Origin: Paraburkholderia aromaticivorans
Lineage (GTDB): Bacteria; Pseudomonadota; Gammaproteobacteria; Burkholderiales; Burkholderiaceae
NCBI RefSeq assembly: GCF_012689525.1
Contig: NZ_CP051514.1
Location: forward strand, 682,001-746,000
Length of the DNA stretch: 64,000 nucleotides
Direction: 5' to 3'
The position numbers and the translations under genes were made by a program. The notes beneath the pieces are model-generated. The model made no database searches and had not been told where the DNA came from. It saw only the letters and a list, made by a program, of their open reading frames with translations. Position 1 is the first letter of the stretch. Every line of letters begins with the position of its first letter. Below are positions 49,645 to 57,655 of the stretch, one piece after another.

Positions 49645-51207
49645 ATGCGCATCGAGGCATTCGGGTTTCCCAACCAGGTCCGCCTGTCCGCGTTTGCGGG
49701 CAGGTCGTCGGCTTTTCTCGCGCGTGTCGATTCCGACACGTGGACCCGCACCGCCGACACCGTGCGCGAGACAGGTGGCCGTCTGATCTCCCTGTGGGGT
49801 GCCGAAGAAGCTCCGGGCACATTCGCGATCTCCGCCGCTTACGCGCTGGAAGACGGCATCCTGTGGCTTCAGTCGCCGGTAGGCGACGGACATGGGACCA
49901 GCGACGGATACCCGGATATATCGGCGGTCTTTCCATGCGCGACACGCATGCAACGGGCCGTCTACGATCTGGTCGGGCTGCGTGCGATCGACGCCGAAGA
50001 TACACGGCCATGGCTGAATCATGGCAACTGGCCTGCCGATTACTTTCCGTTGCAGAAATTGTCCTCCGGGACCGAGCGGTTTCAATCCCAGGAAGCGGAC
50101 TATCCGTTCGTCCACGTCGAGGGTGACGGTGTCCACGAGATTGCCGTCGGTCCGATACACGCAGGTGTGATCGAGCCCGGGCACTTCCGCTTCTCCGTGG
50201 TCGGCGAAAAGGTGTTGCGCCTCGAGGAGCGGCTGGGCTATGCGCACCGGGGAATCGAGCGGCTGTTCGAGCACGTGCCCGCGCTCGACGGACACCGTCT
50301 CGCGGGACGCATCGCCGGAGACACCACGGTCGCCTTTGCGTGGGCCTATTGCATGGCAGTCGAGCGCGCGTTGAACGGACGGATTCCGCCGCGCGCGCAG
50401 TGGTTGCGCGCGCTGTTACTCGAGCGCGAGCGCATTGCCAACCATCTGGGTGATCTCGGAGCGCTGGGCAACGACGCAGGGTTCGCGTATGGCCTCGCAC
50501 AATTTTCCCGGCTGAAGGAAGACTGGCTGCGCCTGAACGATCGGGCATTCGGGCATCGCTATCTGATGGACCGGATCATTCCTGGAGGTGTGTCAACGGA
50601 CCTCGACGCGCGTTTCATCACGGCAATGCAGGCGCAGTGCGACGAGATTGACGCGCAGGTTCGTGTCATGCAGAACATTTACGACGACCAGTCGGGACTG
50701 CAGGATCGATTTGCTGGCGCTGGCATCCTCTCCGCAAGAGTGGTGGAGCACTGCGGCGCGTGCGGGCTGGTCGGACGTGCAAGCGGCCAGAAAATCGACG
50801 TGCGGGTCGATCACCCTTACGCGCCTTACCACGAGGTTCAGGCTCAGATGGTCAGCGATGACCGGGGCGATGTGGCAGCACGGGTCGCGGTCCGGTTCAA
50901 CGAAATCTACGAGTCCATCCGGCTGATCCGGAACTTCCTGGCCGATCTGCCGGGCGGTGAAATCGTCTCCCGGATTGAATACGGTGGCTCGCCATCCTGT
51001 GGGGTCGGCTGGATCGAAGGCTGGCGGGGCGATGTATTCATCGCACTCGAGACCGGGGCTGACGGGACCATTTTGCGCTGTCACTGCCATGACCCGTCAT
51101 GGCAGAACTGGCCGGCCCTGGAGCACGCGATCATCGGCAATATCGCTCCCGATTTCCCGCTGATCAACAAGTCGTTCAATCTGAACTACGCGGGACACGA
51201 CCTGTAA
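49645..51207 (+). CDS. hyfG: HyfG/NuoC-D-type large subunit without Ni-Fe ligands (Ehr-like)
   Basis: 520 residues: an N-terminal NuoC-like part (about 1-150) fused to a NuoD/hydrogenase large-subunit part (about 165-520) with the family motif RLEERLGYAHRGIERL. In true Ni-Fe hydrogenases the next motif is RxCGxC; here it is RIAGDT (residues 222-227), both cysteines replaced. The C-terminal DPCxxC motif is also absent; the protein ends SFNLNYAGHDL. It cannot bind a Ni-Fe centre, so it is not a hydrogenase. It probably couples another redox reaction to ion pumping, as proposed for Ehr complexes. HCGACG (369-374) is a separate cysteine cluster. Confidence 0.88.
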   Translation: MRIEAFGFPNQVRLSAFAGRSSAFLARVDSDTWTRTADTVRETGGRLISLWGAEEAPGTFAISAAYALEDGILWLQSPVGDGHGTSDGYPDISAVFPCATRMQRAVYDLVGLRAIDAEDTRPWLNHGNWPADYFPLQKLSSGTERFQSQEADYPFVHVEGDGVHEIAVGPIHAGVIEPGHFRFSVVGEKVLRLEERLGYAHRGIERLFEHVPALDGHRLAGRIAGDTTVAFAWAYCMAVERALNGRIPPRAQWLRALLLERERIANHLGDLGALGNDAGFAYGLAQFSRLKEDWLRLNDRAFGHRYLMDRIIPGGVSTDLDARFITAMQAQCDEIDAQVRVMQNIYDDQSGLQDRFAGAGILSARVVEHCGACGLVGRASGQKIDVRVDHPYAPYHEVQAQMVSDDRGDVAARVAVRFNEIYESIRLIRNFLADLPGGEIVSRIEYGGSPSCGVGWIEGWRGDVFIALETGADGTILRCHCHDPSWQNWPALEHAIIGNIAPDFPLINKSFNLNYAGHDL

Positions 51208-51734
51208 TGTGGCAGCTTCTCAAACAGATCGCGAGAACCGGCACGCCGAATCAACGCGTGCCCGAGGGCGATGACGCATGGCGGGCCGAAGGCCACCGTA
51301 TCCAGCAGGAAATACTCGACGTGCTCGGCCGGGCGCTGTGCATTCGCGAGATCGATGCGGGCTCCTGCAACGGTTGCGAACTGGAAATCCATGCACTCAA
51401 CAATCCGTACTACAACATCGAGGGCCTGGGCATCCGCTTTGTCGCGAGTCCCCGCCATGCCGACATGCTGCTGGTCACCGGCCCACTCACACTGAACATG
51501 AAAGAAGCGGTACACCGGGCATATGAAGCGACGCCTCACCCAAAGCTCGTCGTCGCGGTCGGCGAGTGCGCCTGCACAGGCGGCATGTTCAGGGAAAGCT
51601 ACGCCGTGTGTGGGCCACTGTCGAACTTCTTGCCTGTCGACGTCACGATACCGGGATGTCCGCCGCCTCCCATCGTTATCCTGAGGGGCATTCTTGCAGC
51701 GCTTCGTACGAAACACGCAACCTCCCCGCCATGA
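51207..51734 (+). CDS. hyfI: HyfI/NuoB-type small subunit with one 4Fe-4S cluster
   Basis: 175 residues. All four N2-type cluster ligands are present: SCNGCEL (two Cys), GECACTGG and IPGCPPPP. It would accept or deliver electrons at the interface with the large subunit. The start overlaps the hyfG stop by one base (TAATG). It is the last gene of the operon. The 2x4Fe-4S HyfH/NuoI-like subunit and HyfA are absent, so the electron route is shortened or uses a partner encoded elsewhere. Confidence 0.9.
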   Translation: MWQLLKQIARTGTPNQRVPEGDDAWRAEGHRIQQEILDVLGRALCIREIDAGSCNGCELEIHALNNPYYNIEGLGIRFVASPRHADMLLVTGPLTLNMKEAVHRAYEATPHPKLVVAVGECACTGGMFRESYAVCGPLSNFLPVDVTIPGCPPPPIVILRGILAALRTKHATSPP

Positions 51735-51848
51735 TCACGGTCCGGGACACTCGCCAATCACGGCGTTCACGGGCAAGGGTTCCGCAAGGGGTCCACGTGT
51801 GATGACCGCCCCAGTGTGCCACGCTGATGTTTTCAAGGACGACGCCCG

Positions 51849-52286
51849 ATGAGTGAGCGATTGAGCAGGCTGAAGGCAATCGGCAGAGCATGGCCGCAGG
51901 TGCTGACGATAATCGTCTTCATGGTGGCGATAAGCCTGCGCTTTCCACCATGGTTTGTGACGCTCTCGGCCATCGTCAACGGCACCGCCGTGACATACCT
52001 CGCGCGATGCTTCGCGTCCCGGCGGTCGCGCACGGGTGGTGACCCGTTACTCGGCGCCATCGTGGTCGGCAGCGGACTAGCGTCGATTGCCCTGACTCTG
52101 AAGTGGTGGGCCGTGGAACAGCAGTTAAAGCTCGCGCCCGGTGTACTCCTGCATATGGCCGGCCATACAGAGGCGACATCGAATCCAGCGCTGGCATGGT
52201 CAAGCGTGCTGACCCAGTGGGGCTCCTGCTCGATCTTTCTGGTGATTGTCGCGGTGTGGGTGCTGGGCAGCGGACGTGCCGGATGA
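51849..52286 (+). CDS. Small integral membrane protein (145 aa)
   Basis: Three to four hydrophobic segments: VLTIIVFMVAISL, FVTLSAIVNGTAVTYLA, LLGAIVVGSGLASIALTL and CSIFLVIVAVWVLG. AAGGAC precedes the ATG at moderate spacing. It lies 114 bp after hyfI on the same strand and may be a late member of that transcript. No family recognised. Confidence 0.6.
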   Translation: MSERLSRLKAIGRAWPQVLTIIVFMVAISLRFPPWFVTLSAIVNGTAVTYLARCFASRRSRTGGDPLLGAIVVGSGLASIALTLKWWAVEQQLKLAPGVLLHMAGHTEATSNPALAWSSVLTQWGSCSIFLVIVAVWVLGSGRAG

Positions 52287-52509
52287 ACACCGAACCCGCT
52301 CAGTACATCAACCGACGTTTTCCGCACACGCGCAAAAAACCTGAAGTCCACGGTCACCGTTGCCAACCTCGCGGCTGCACCGGCGATGGGAGAAGAGACA
52401 CACACCGGGATGACCGCGGGCGAATCGCGGGCGACGATGTACGCCTGGGGCGGAGACGGCTTTGATTCAGTTGACCGCGTTCTGGACTCCACAACACGAC
52501 CCGCACCGT

Positions 52510-52955
52510 CTATGTCGGCTCCCGGACGACGAGAATCGGGATCTGGCAGTGCGTCAGCACCTTCTGGTCTCACTGCCAAGCAACAAGGCGCGCATGCCGC
52601 CTCGACCGTGGGACGCCATGACGATAAGATCACAGTTTCGCTGTGCTGCCACACTGATAATCGCCTCGTATGGGTGAGCGCGGTTCCTTGTGAACGTATC
52701 GCACTCGACACCGGCCTGCGTGGCCGCCTTTGTGAGGACCATGAGGTAGTCATCCGCATGCTGTCGGGCAGACTGAATGAACTGGTCCTCAGTGTCTGCG
52801 ATCACTTCGGCGCCGTATGCCAGGACATGGAATTCCGGGATGACATGAAGCCCCGTAACCTTGGCGCCACTTTCGCTCGCGAGCGTCACCGCCATCTGGA
52901 TCGCTGCTTCGGAGAAGGCCGACCCGTCAGTCGGCACCAGCAGATGCTTGAACAT
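52510..52955 (-). pseudogene. Universal stress protein (UspA family), frameshifted near the C-terminus
   Basis: MFKHLLVPTDGSAFSEAAI at the start and DLIVMASHGRGGMRALLLGS near the end are UspA hallmarks (ATP-binding GxGG-type loop). The frame stops after GSETRRC (TGA at 52554). One base later in the other frame the natural ending continues as VLTHCQIPILVVREPT and stops at 52510, so a single A seems missing in an A-run. The truncated product lacks the last beta strand. Start chosen at 52955 for GGGAG upstream. Mutation and sequencing error cannot be separated here. Confidence 0.8.
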
Positions 52956-53121
52956 ACGTTGCTCCCATCGGCCGGGCCTGTTCGTCTTGACGTCCTGCCC
53001 GAAGCACGCAGCTTGAGCCAGGCGCTCCTGAATCAAGGCTATTTGCTTCAGTATAGTTAGATTTACGATGCGTGGAAGGTTGATTATTTCCGTGACAGTG
53101 CCGCGCGCCGACCCCACCTCT

Positions 53122-53571
53122 CTAACCGTTGCCCTCCGCTGCGGCAATGGCAGCTCCGTGTGCGATCAGGCGGCCCAGACGCTCGCTCGCCCGAAGAATT
53201 GCCTGAAGACGGGTTTCCCTAAGTTGCCTGTCATACTCGTTGATGACCGTAGAAATCAGCCCAATCACTTTGTCCGGGTAGCTCCAGTCGCCCACGGCTT
53301 CTCCACGATCAAAGATCGCGGCCACTTCCTGCTCCGCCTCACGCACGCTGTCGAGAGTGAGTAGTCCGTGCCCGTCCTCCGTGAGATAACGAGTCATCAG
53401 GATAACCATATAAAGCCGCCGCGTAACGGACGCGTCGCCGTGTCTGCCGCGCGCAGCCTCGAGTGCCATCCGGTGCTGAAGCATGAGTGCATCTACGTCG
53501 GCCCGTGGCATGGGAAGGAAGAGTGCTTTGCCCCTAGCGGCCAGAGCATTCCCGAAAATCTTGCGTGCCAT
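53122..53571 (-). CDS. Hypothetical protein (149 aa)
   Basis: From the ATG at 53571: MARKIFGNALAARGKALFLP; an in-frame start at 53628 is possible. Helix-rich, soluble, with a conserved-looking middle (VTRRLYMVILMTRYLTEDGHGLL) and a C-terminal amphipathic helix. Resembles short uncharacterised Burkholderia proteins, but I cannot name a family. It lies downstream of the uspA relic's promoter region on the same strand. Confidence 0.55.
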   Translation of the reverse strand: MARKIFGNALAARGKALFLPMPRADVDALMLQHRMALEAARGRHGDASVTRRLYMVILMTRYLTEDGHGLLTLDSVREAEQEVAAIFDRGEAVGDWSYPDKVIGLISTVINEYDRQLRETRLQAILRASERLGRLIAHGAAIAAAEGNG

Positions 53572-53895
53572 CAATATTCTGCCCGTTTGTGCGTAGCTAT
53601 TCGGAGGTGTAGCGGGCGTTGTCGGCAATCAGGACCACACGCGCTTGCACGGGCAATGTGGGCCACGACCCTTTCGCCCGCCCGTTTATTGATTGAAAGT
53701 GATTCCGGTGTCGAGACCTTTGCCTCTCCTCCGAAAGAAGTCCATCGCGCCTGCCCGCAGCCTCTCTCAGGTTCGTCCGCCCCTCGAAATCCGCAAACCG
53801 CTTTACCGGCGAGTTCACTGGCCTTTATTCAGAAGGCTGTCCCTTTCGCAAGATTCCTCGACAACGATCTAAAGCCCACCAGACTTACCGGGTCA

Positions 53896-54119
53896 TTAAC
53901 CCCCTGGCGGCCGCTTGCGCCATGCCGTTGCAATTGTGTCTTGCGTCAGCCGCAAAGATGAGGCGCGGTTTTTCATGAACGCCCTGCCTGCGAGGGTAAT
54001 CGACAAGCTGGTTCGTCCCGTTGCGCCATAGCTAACGAATCCGGCGCTGATGAGTTCTCGGGTCAGCACCCATCCAAGGGCAGGCACCCCCTTTCGGCAA
54101 CGTACTGGAGCGCCCACAT
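53896..54119 (-). pseudogene. Decayed copy of the 39831-40058 winged-helix-like gene
   Basis: One frame gives MWALQYVAERGCLPLDGC then a stop; the next frame continues as TRELISAGFVSYGATG and SITLAGRAFMKNRA. Together these line up with IWALERLAQQRYG, AQELRNAGLVSV and SITRAGQDFLRARA of the intact gene. At least one frameshift. It is part of a decayed duplicate of the 39831-41740 block. Confidence 0.7.
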
Positions 54120-54215
54120 GGCCGACGGGGAAGGTTGCGCGTGTCCGGTCTGTTTTCGTCGTTCACGACACCTTCACGGTGTTGCTATCTGCCGCAGGGC
54201 GACGGATGAGATGTT

Positions 54216-54430
54216 TCACGAGCAGCTCGAGAGGTTCAGCGTCGCCGGACTGCGCTGCCAGGCTTTGCTGATGCGTCCCGCCGCGTCCAGACGGTCTATG
54301 CGACCGTCGCCCATCTGGAGTGCGACGCGTCGGGCTAATGTTCTGAGAAGCGGAATGGAAGCATTGCCTTTCCAGGCAAACGCAAGCAGGTTGCTGGGGC
54401 TACTCTCCGCAAGAACGATGATGACAGATG
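54216..54430 (-). pseudogene. C-terminal remnant of a fifth spermidine-synthase-like gene
   Basis: The minus frame contains LLAFAWKGNASIPLLRTLAR and RLDAAGRISKAW, which align with the end of paralogue 2 (VTVFAWKGADELPS, LHATATRIEYGKK). The Rossmann domain and N-terminus are gone. It lies between remnants of the 39831-type and 41294-type genes in the same order as the intact cluster. Confidence 0.65.
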
Positions 54431-54513
54431 ATCCTTGGACCCGAGCACAAACGCGCCCGGAAGATCCGCGGCGACGGCACGCCCGCATACCGGGCCCCGT
54501 TTGGAAAGCTTTT

Positions 54514-55042
54514 TCAAGGCGGGCACTGTGAATCTGACCTCGTACTGCGGCGACAATCAATCTGTATTGCTGGATACCCGTCGGATTCCAGGGGGCTGGA
54601 CAGGAATGTCTGCAGCAAATCGGCCCATGCGTTGTGCTGCAGATCGATGTTCGCTGAGGCGATCAGTCGCAGGCCGCGATCCATGTGCGCAAAGCTCAAC
54701 GAGCGCGCAGGCTGCGGCCGCCGGAAAAAATGTCCATCCCCGTCGAGCAACAAAACGGGGCTGCCCTGCAAATGGCTACTTCCGACGGACAGTGGGTCCA
54801 GCACGTGTCGCGAGGATGCCTTCGGGTAGATCAGGACCAGATTGACACCTGCCTTCACCAATTGTTTTCCAATGCAGTTGAACCGATAGGCCATCTCGAA
54901 GCCACGTTCCCCGCCTTCGCCCACGCCAACGACGACGACGACAACGACAACGACAACGACAATTCCGCAGCTACCCATCTGCTCCCCCAGCGAAGTGGGT
55001 CGACGGGTCAGGTGATAGCAATACTCCGTCCAGATCAAACAT
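54514..55042 (-). pseudogene. Frameshifted copy of the 41294-41740 gene
   Basis: The ATG at 55042 starts MFDLDGVLLSPDPSTHF, matching the N-terminus of the intact gene (VIDASVPLLSHDYTH), then hits a stop. The homologous remainder (GVGEGGERGFEMAYRF, VNLVLIYPKASSRHVLD, PVLLLDGDGHFFRRP) is in another frame. A run of valine codons from an expanded repeat interrupts the GLIVVGVG strand. No product resembling the original is expected. Confidence 0.75.
54928..54962 (+). repeat. GAC/AAC microsatellite (valine-coding on the minus strand)
   Basis: 35 bp of (GAC)4 followed by three GACAAC-type hexamers. On the minus strand it encodes 11 consecutive valines where the intact relative at 41294 has only two. 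Probably grown by slipped-strand replication within the pseudogene. Confidence 0.85.
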
Positions 55043-55253
55043 GGTGATGTCCTCGTCGGGCCGGTTCCGGTCGTGCTCAGCGACGCCAGGTCAGGACGTA
55101 ACTGACGTTTTCCTTGGAAAGTGTAATTATAGTCGCGTTGCATTATAATAGGATGTGTGTACAGAAACGTCGCTCCAAGTGGCCGGACGGGACGATGCGA
55201 GCGGCTCACGCATTGGTTTCTTGCACGCTTCGAATAACTTGAAGGGAGAATGT

Positions 55254-55598
55254 ATGTCGGATGTACCGCCGTGTCCAAACTGTGCCCAGGAGAACACCTA
55301 CCCTGACGGCACGCTAAATGTTTGTGCTGATTGTGGTCACGAATGGTCGCCCCACTCGATGCAGGCGTCGGACGACCTGCAGGAGATGAACGTTGTCAGG
55401 GACGCAAATGGGAATGCCCTGTCAGACGGAGATTCGGTGGTTCTGGTAAAGGATCTGCGCGTCAAAGGCTCCTCAATCACACTGAAGGTGGGCACCCGCG
55501 TCAAGAGCATCCGTCTGGTGGAAGGTGATCACGAAGTGGACTGCAGGATGGACGCGGGCAGTTTCATGCTTAAGGCGTGCTATCTGAGGAAGGTCTGA
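55254..55598 (+). CDS. phnA: PhnA-like (YjdM family) zinc-ribbon protein
   Basis: 114 residues. N-terminal zinc ribbon CPNCAQ...CADCGHEW (Cys at about 7, 10, 24, 27), then the conserved PhnA C-terminal beta domain (RDANGNALSDGDSVVLVKDL, LKVGTRVKSIRLVEGDHEVD). Despite the name it is not part of phosphonate breakdown; the function is unclear. AAGGGAG lies 6 bp before the ATG. Spermidine-synthase paralogue 4 follows 90 bp downstream on the same strand. Confidence 0.9.
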   Translation: MSDVPPCPNCAQENTYPDGTLNVCADCGHEWSPHSMQASDDLQEMNVVRDANGNALSDGDSVVLVKDLRVKGSSITLKVGTRVKSIRLVEGDHEVDCRMDAGSFMLKACYLRKV

Positions 55599-55688
55599 TC
55601 AGGTGCGTATGACAGGCATCACGGCCGTCGCGCGAGCAAGTTATGCCTGGATATCAGATCGTTTCAGTTGCCAGGATGAATGCTTGGG

Positions 55689-56525
55689 ATGAGTGATGAT
55701 TGGGCATCTTATGATGCGTTTGTCGAGTTTTTATCGACCCCGCTCGACGATGGACGGCCGTTCGTGCTGGAAACGAAGCGTGGGATATCGTTGCATTTTG
55801 ATCATTTTGCGATACAGAGCTCGATGTCGCGCAGCTCGCCAGACGAACTCGTTCTTGGCTACACGCGCACGATGATGGGGTTTCTACTTCTCCAACCCCA
55901 ACCCGAACACATATGCATGATCGGCCTAGGTGGCGGATCGCTGGCGAAATACTGCTATCGCCACCTGCCCGAATCCACCATTACCGCAATCGAAATCAGC
56001 GCTGCGGTCATCGCCCTGCGGGACGTTTTCCGGATACCGGCGGATGATGGTCGTTTCAAGGTGATTTGCGCCGACGGAGCGGAGTACATGCGAGACGCCG
56101 CTGTAGCGACAGACGTGATCCTGCTTGACGCATTCGGCGCGCGCGGGATGTCTGACCAGTGCGCGAACTTCGAGTTCTTTGCCACGTGCCGCGAGAGATT
56201 GACGGACTCTGGCGTACTCGTTGTCAATTTCACTGGCGACGATCCAGGATTGCCGCTTCACGTGCAAAGACTTGAAGCGGTGTTTGGCATCTCGTATGCG
56301 CTTGTGTCGTGCAATGGGGGGGCGAACTATGTCGGCTTCGCCTGGAAGGACACGCATCATTTGCCGTCGAGGCAAGCGTTGCTGGCGCATGCGCGGTCCA
56401 TGAGTTGGGTAAGCGATCTCCGTTTATCCGCAACGGCCAGACGCCTGAAAGACGGCGAGTGTCTAGGCTGGAGGCGTCTGGCTCGGCCTTCACATGGGGA
56501 CGTGTGCTGGAGAATCGACGCCTGA
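55689..56525 (+). CDS. Spermidine-synthase-like protein, paralogue 4
   Basis: 278 residues. Start at 55689 (MSDDWASYDAFVEFL) aligns with paralogue 1 (MNHSHASFDAYMKFL); ATG 55680 is an alternative. Core: LGYTRTMMGFLLLQP, ICMIGLGGGSLAKYCYRH, AIEISAAVIALRD, ICADGAEYM, VILLDAF and the C-terminal FAWKDTHHLPS. The acidic residue after the second strand is Ile-Ser here (EIS) instead of EVD or EID, which may alter cofactor binding. Lower GC than paralogue 1. Confidence 0.8.
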   Translation: MSDDWASYDAFVEFLSTPLDDGRPFVLETKRGISLHFDHFAIQSSMSRSSPDELVLGYTRTMMGFLLLQPQPEHICMIGLGGGSLAKYCYRHLPESTITAIEISAAVIALRDVFRIPADDGRFKVICADGAEYMRDAAVATDVILLDAFGARGMSDQCANFEFFATCRERLTDSGVLVVNFTGDDPGLPLHVQRLEAVFGISYALVSCNGGANYVGFAWKDTHHLPSRQALLAHARSMSWVSDLRLSATARRLKDGECLGWRRLARPSHGDVCWRIDA

Positions 56526-56700
56526 GATTTGGGTAAGTCCTCCCGCCTGTGCGGCTACACCTCGGCAACGATGTAGAAACGATTGAAAGTGGAAAGCGCT
56601 TCCTGCGTAGAGGGAATCCGCGAGACTCGGGACTTGAATGCGTGGAGTAGCGAGTCCCTATCACCCAGCTTCAGTTAGTCATCGCGAATAGTGAGATTTT

Positions 56701-57051
56701 ATGAGTCCGGCCAAGTTCGTAATTCGTTATACCGCAGTGCCACTGATTGCGATCGCAGGTGTTGTCATCTGGACCTCCGTACCTGCGTCGAAGGAAATCG
56801 ATGCTCGACAATACGCAGCACTTTCGAGCGCATATACAGATTTTCCGCCACAATTTCGACGTGAGATTGCCAGTGCAATGAAGCATGACCAGATTGATGA
56901 TTGGGATTATCAGGCACTCGCACGCCAATCGCTGAAAGACGGTATCGCGTTGGACTGGCCGGCGATCGGCGCAAGTGATGTGGTAGCGGAGCGACGCAAG
57001 CTGGCTGCCCTGGTTCATTCAGATCCTTACCAGTCAGGAAGTCAGAAATGA
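56701..57051 (+). CDS. Membrane-anchored hypothetical protein (116 aa)
   Basis: An N-terminal hydrophobic segment (YTAVPLIAIAGVVIWTSV) acts as a signal anchor, followed by a soluble helical domain with an acidic middle. The stop overlaps the DUF2909 start (ATGA), so they are co-translated. No family recognised. Confidence 0.65.
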   Translation: MSPAKFVIRYTAVPLIAIAGVVIWTSVPASKEIDARQYAALSSAYTDFPPQFRREIASAMKHDQIDDWDYQALARQSLKDGIALDWPAIGASDVVAERRKLAALVHSDPYQSGSQK

Positions 57052-57260
57052 AGGATGTTCTCGTAGCAATCGCATTCGCGCTGATCATCGGCAGCCTGAT
57101 TTCTGCGCTTTATTTCATGAACCACGACCGCGGACGCACCGGACGGATGGCTTGGTCGCTTGCAGTGCGGGTGGGGCTGTCCATCACCCTGTTTCTCAGT
57201 TTATGGGTCGCACATTGGCTGGGTTACATCGACCCGACCGGAATTCCGATTGGTCGGTGA
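57048..57260 (+). CDS. DUF2909 twin-transmembrane protein
   Basis: 70 residues with two membrane helices (VLVAIAFALIIGSLISALYF and LSITLFLSLWVAHWLGY) and the conserved MNHDRGRTGRM loop. DUF2909 genes normally lie in the cytochrome c oxidase operon between coxIII and surf1 in beta-proteobacteria. Here it is separated from the orphan ctaD by 29 kb. A terminator-like hairpin follows. Confidence 0.85.
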   Translation: MKDVLVAIAFALIIGSLISALYFMNHDRGRTGRMAWSLAVRVGLSITLFLSLWVAHWLGYIDPTGIPIGR

Positions 57261-57276
57261 GCCGACGGAAATGTAT

Positions 57277-57307
57277 GCCATTGAGACAAAATAGTCGTCT
57301 CGATGGC
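57277..57307 (+). terminator. Hairpin downstream of DUF2909
   Basis: GCCATTGAGAC and GTCTCGATGGC form an 11-bp stem (one G-T pair) around a 9-base loop, 17 bp after the stop. There is no T-run. The rest of 57261-57655 shows no other supported gene. Confidence 0.4.
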
Positions 57308-57613
57308 GTCACTACATATCCCGTCTATAACGCACAGCGACGTTGCTTACCGCTGCGCATGACCGGCGCCAGACGCTGGCGAACGCTCTTGCCTCCGGGG
57401 CTCCGGTCAGATTGCGCTCACAACCGTCCGATCTGGGCCCGGCTTGAGACGGATGGCAGTCGAGTCCCGTGCGGAGTTTCCGCATCGGCATGACCTAGAG
57501 AAAGCAGTCGCCGGTAGGTGGTTCCGCACAGCCTGTACACGGCGAGCATCGACAGGACGGCGGAACAGCCCTGTACAGGGACAATGCCTCCAAGCAAATA
57601 CATTCACAGAACA

Positions 57614-57630
57614 TGATAATGATATTATCA
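57614..57630 (-). promoter_or_regulatory. 17-bp palindromic operator, maeB-leader-like copy
   Basis: TGATAATGATATTATCA, the exact reverse complement of the maeB site. On the minus strand the 18 identical bases are followed by TCTG, AATGT and GGAG-CAT in nearly the same register as the maeB leader. No maeB coding sequence follows, so this looks like a decayed duplicate of that promoter. An IS630 inserted 25 bp to its right. Confidence 0.55.
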
Positions 57631-57655
57631 TGCAACTACCCTGCGTGCAGAGTTA

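Noticed and set aside
44572-51734. Calling the operon a hydrogenase-4 or formate hydrogenlyase
   Set aside because: The large subunit lacks all four Ni-Fe ligand cysteines, and no formate dehydrogenase, HyfH or hydrogenase maturation (hyp) genes are in the window.
52386-53060. A plus-strand frame of 224 residues over the uspA region
   Set aside because: Opposite to a recognisable UspA sequence and without any motif.
54928-54962. A functional polyvaline protein or a CRISPR-like repeat
   Set aside because: The repeat is a simple microsatellite inside a gene that already has a frameshift and stop; there are no spacers.
35481-57630. Treating the 17-bp palindromes as FNR or classical Fur boxes
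   Set aside because: FNR half-sites require a 4-base spacing between TTGAT and ATCAA, which these lack. The Fur resemblance is partial, and the controlled genes are not typical iron-uptake genes. Left as an unassigned operator.
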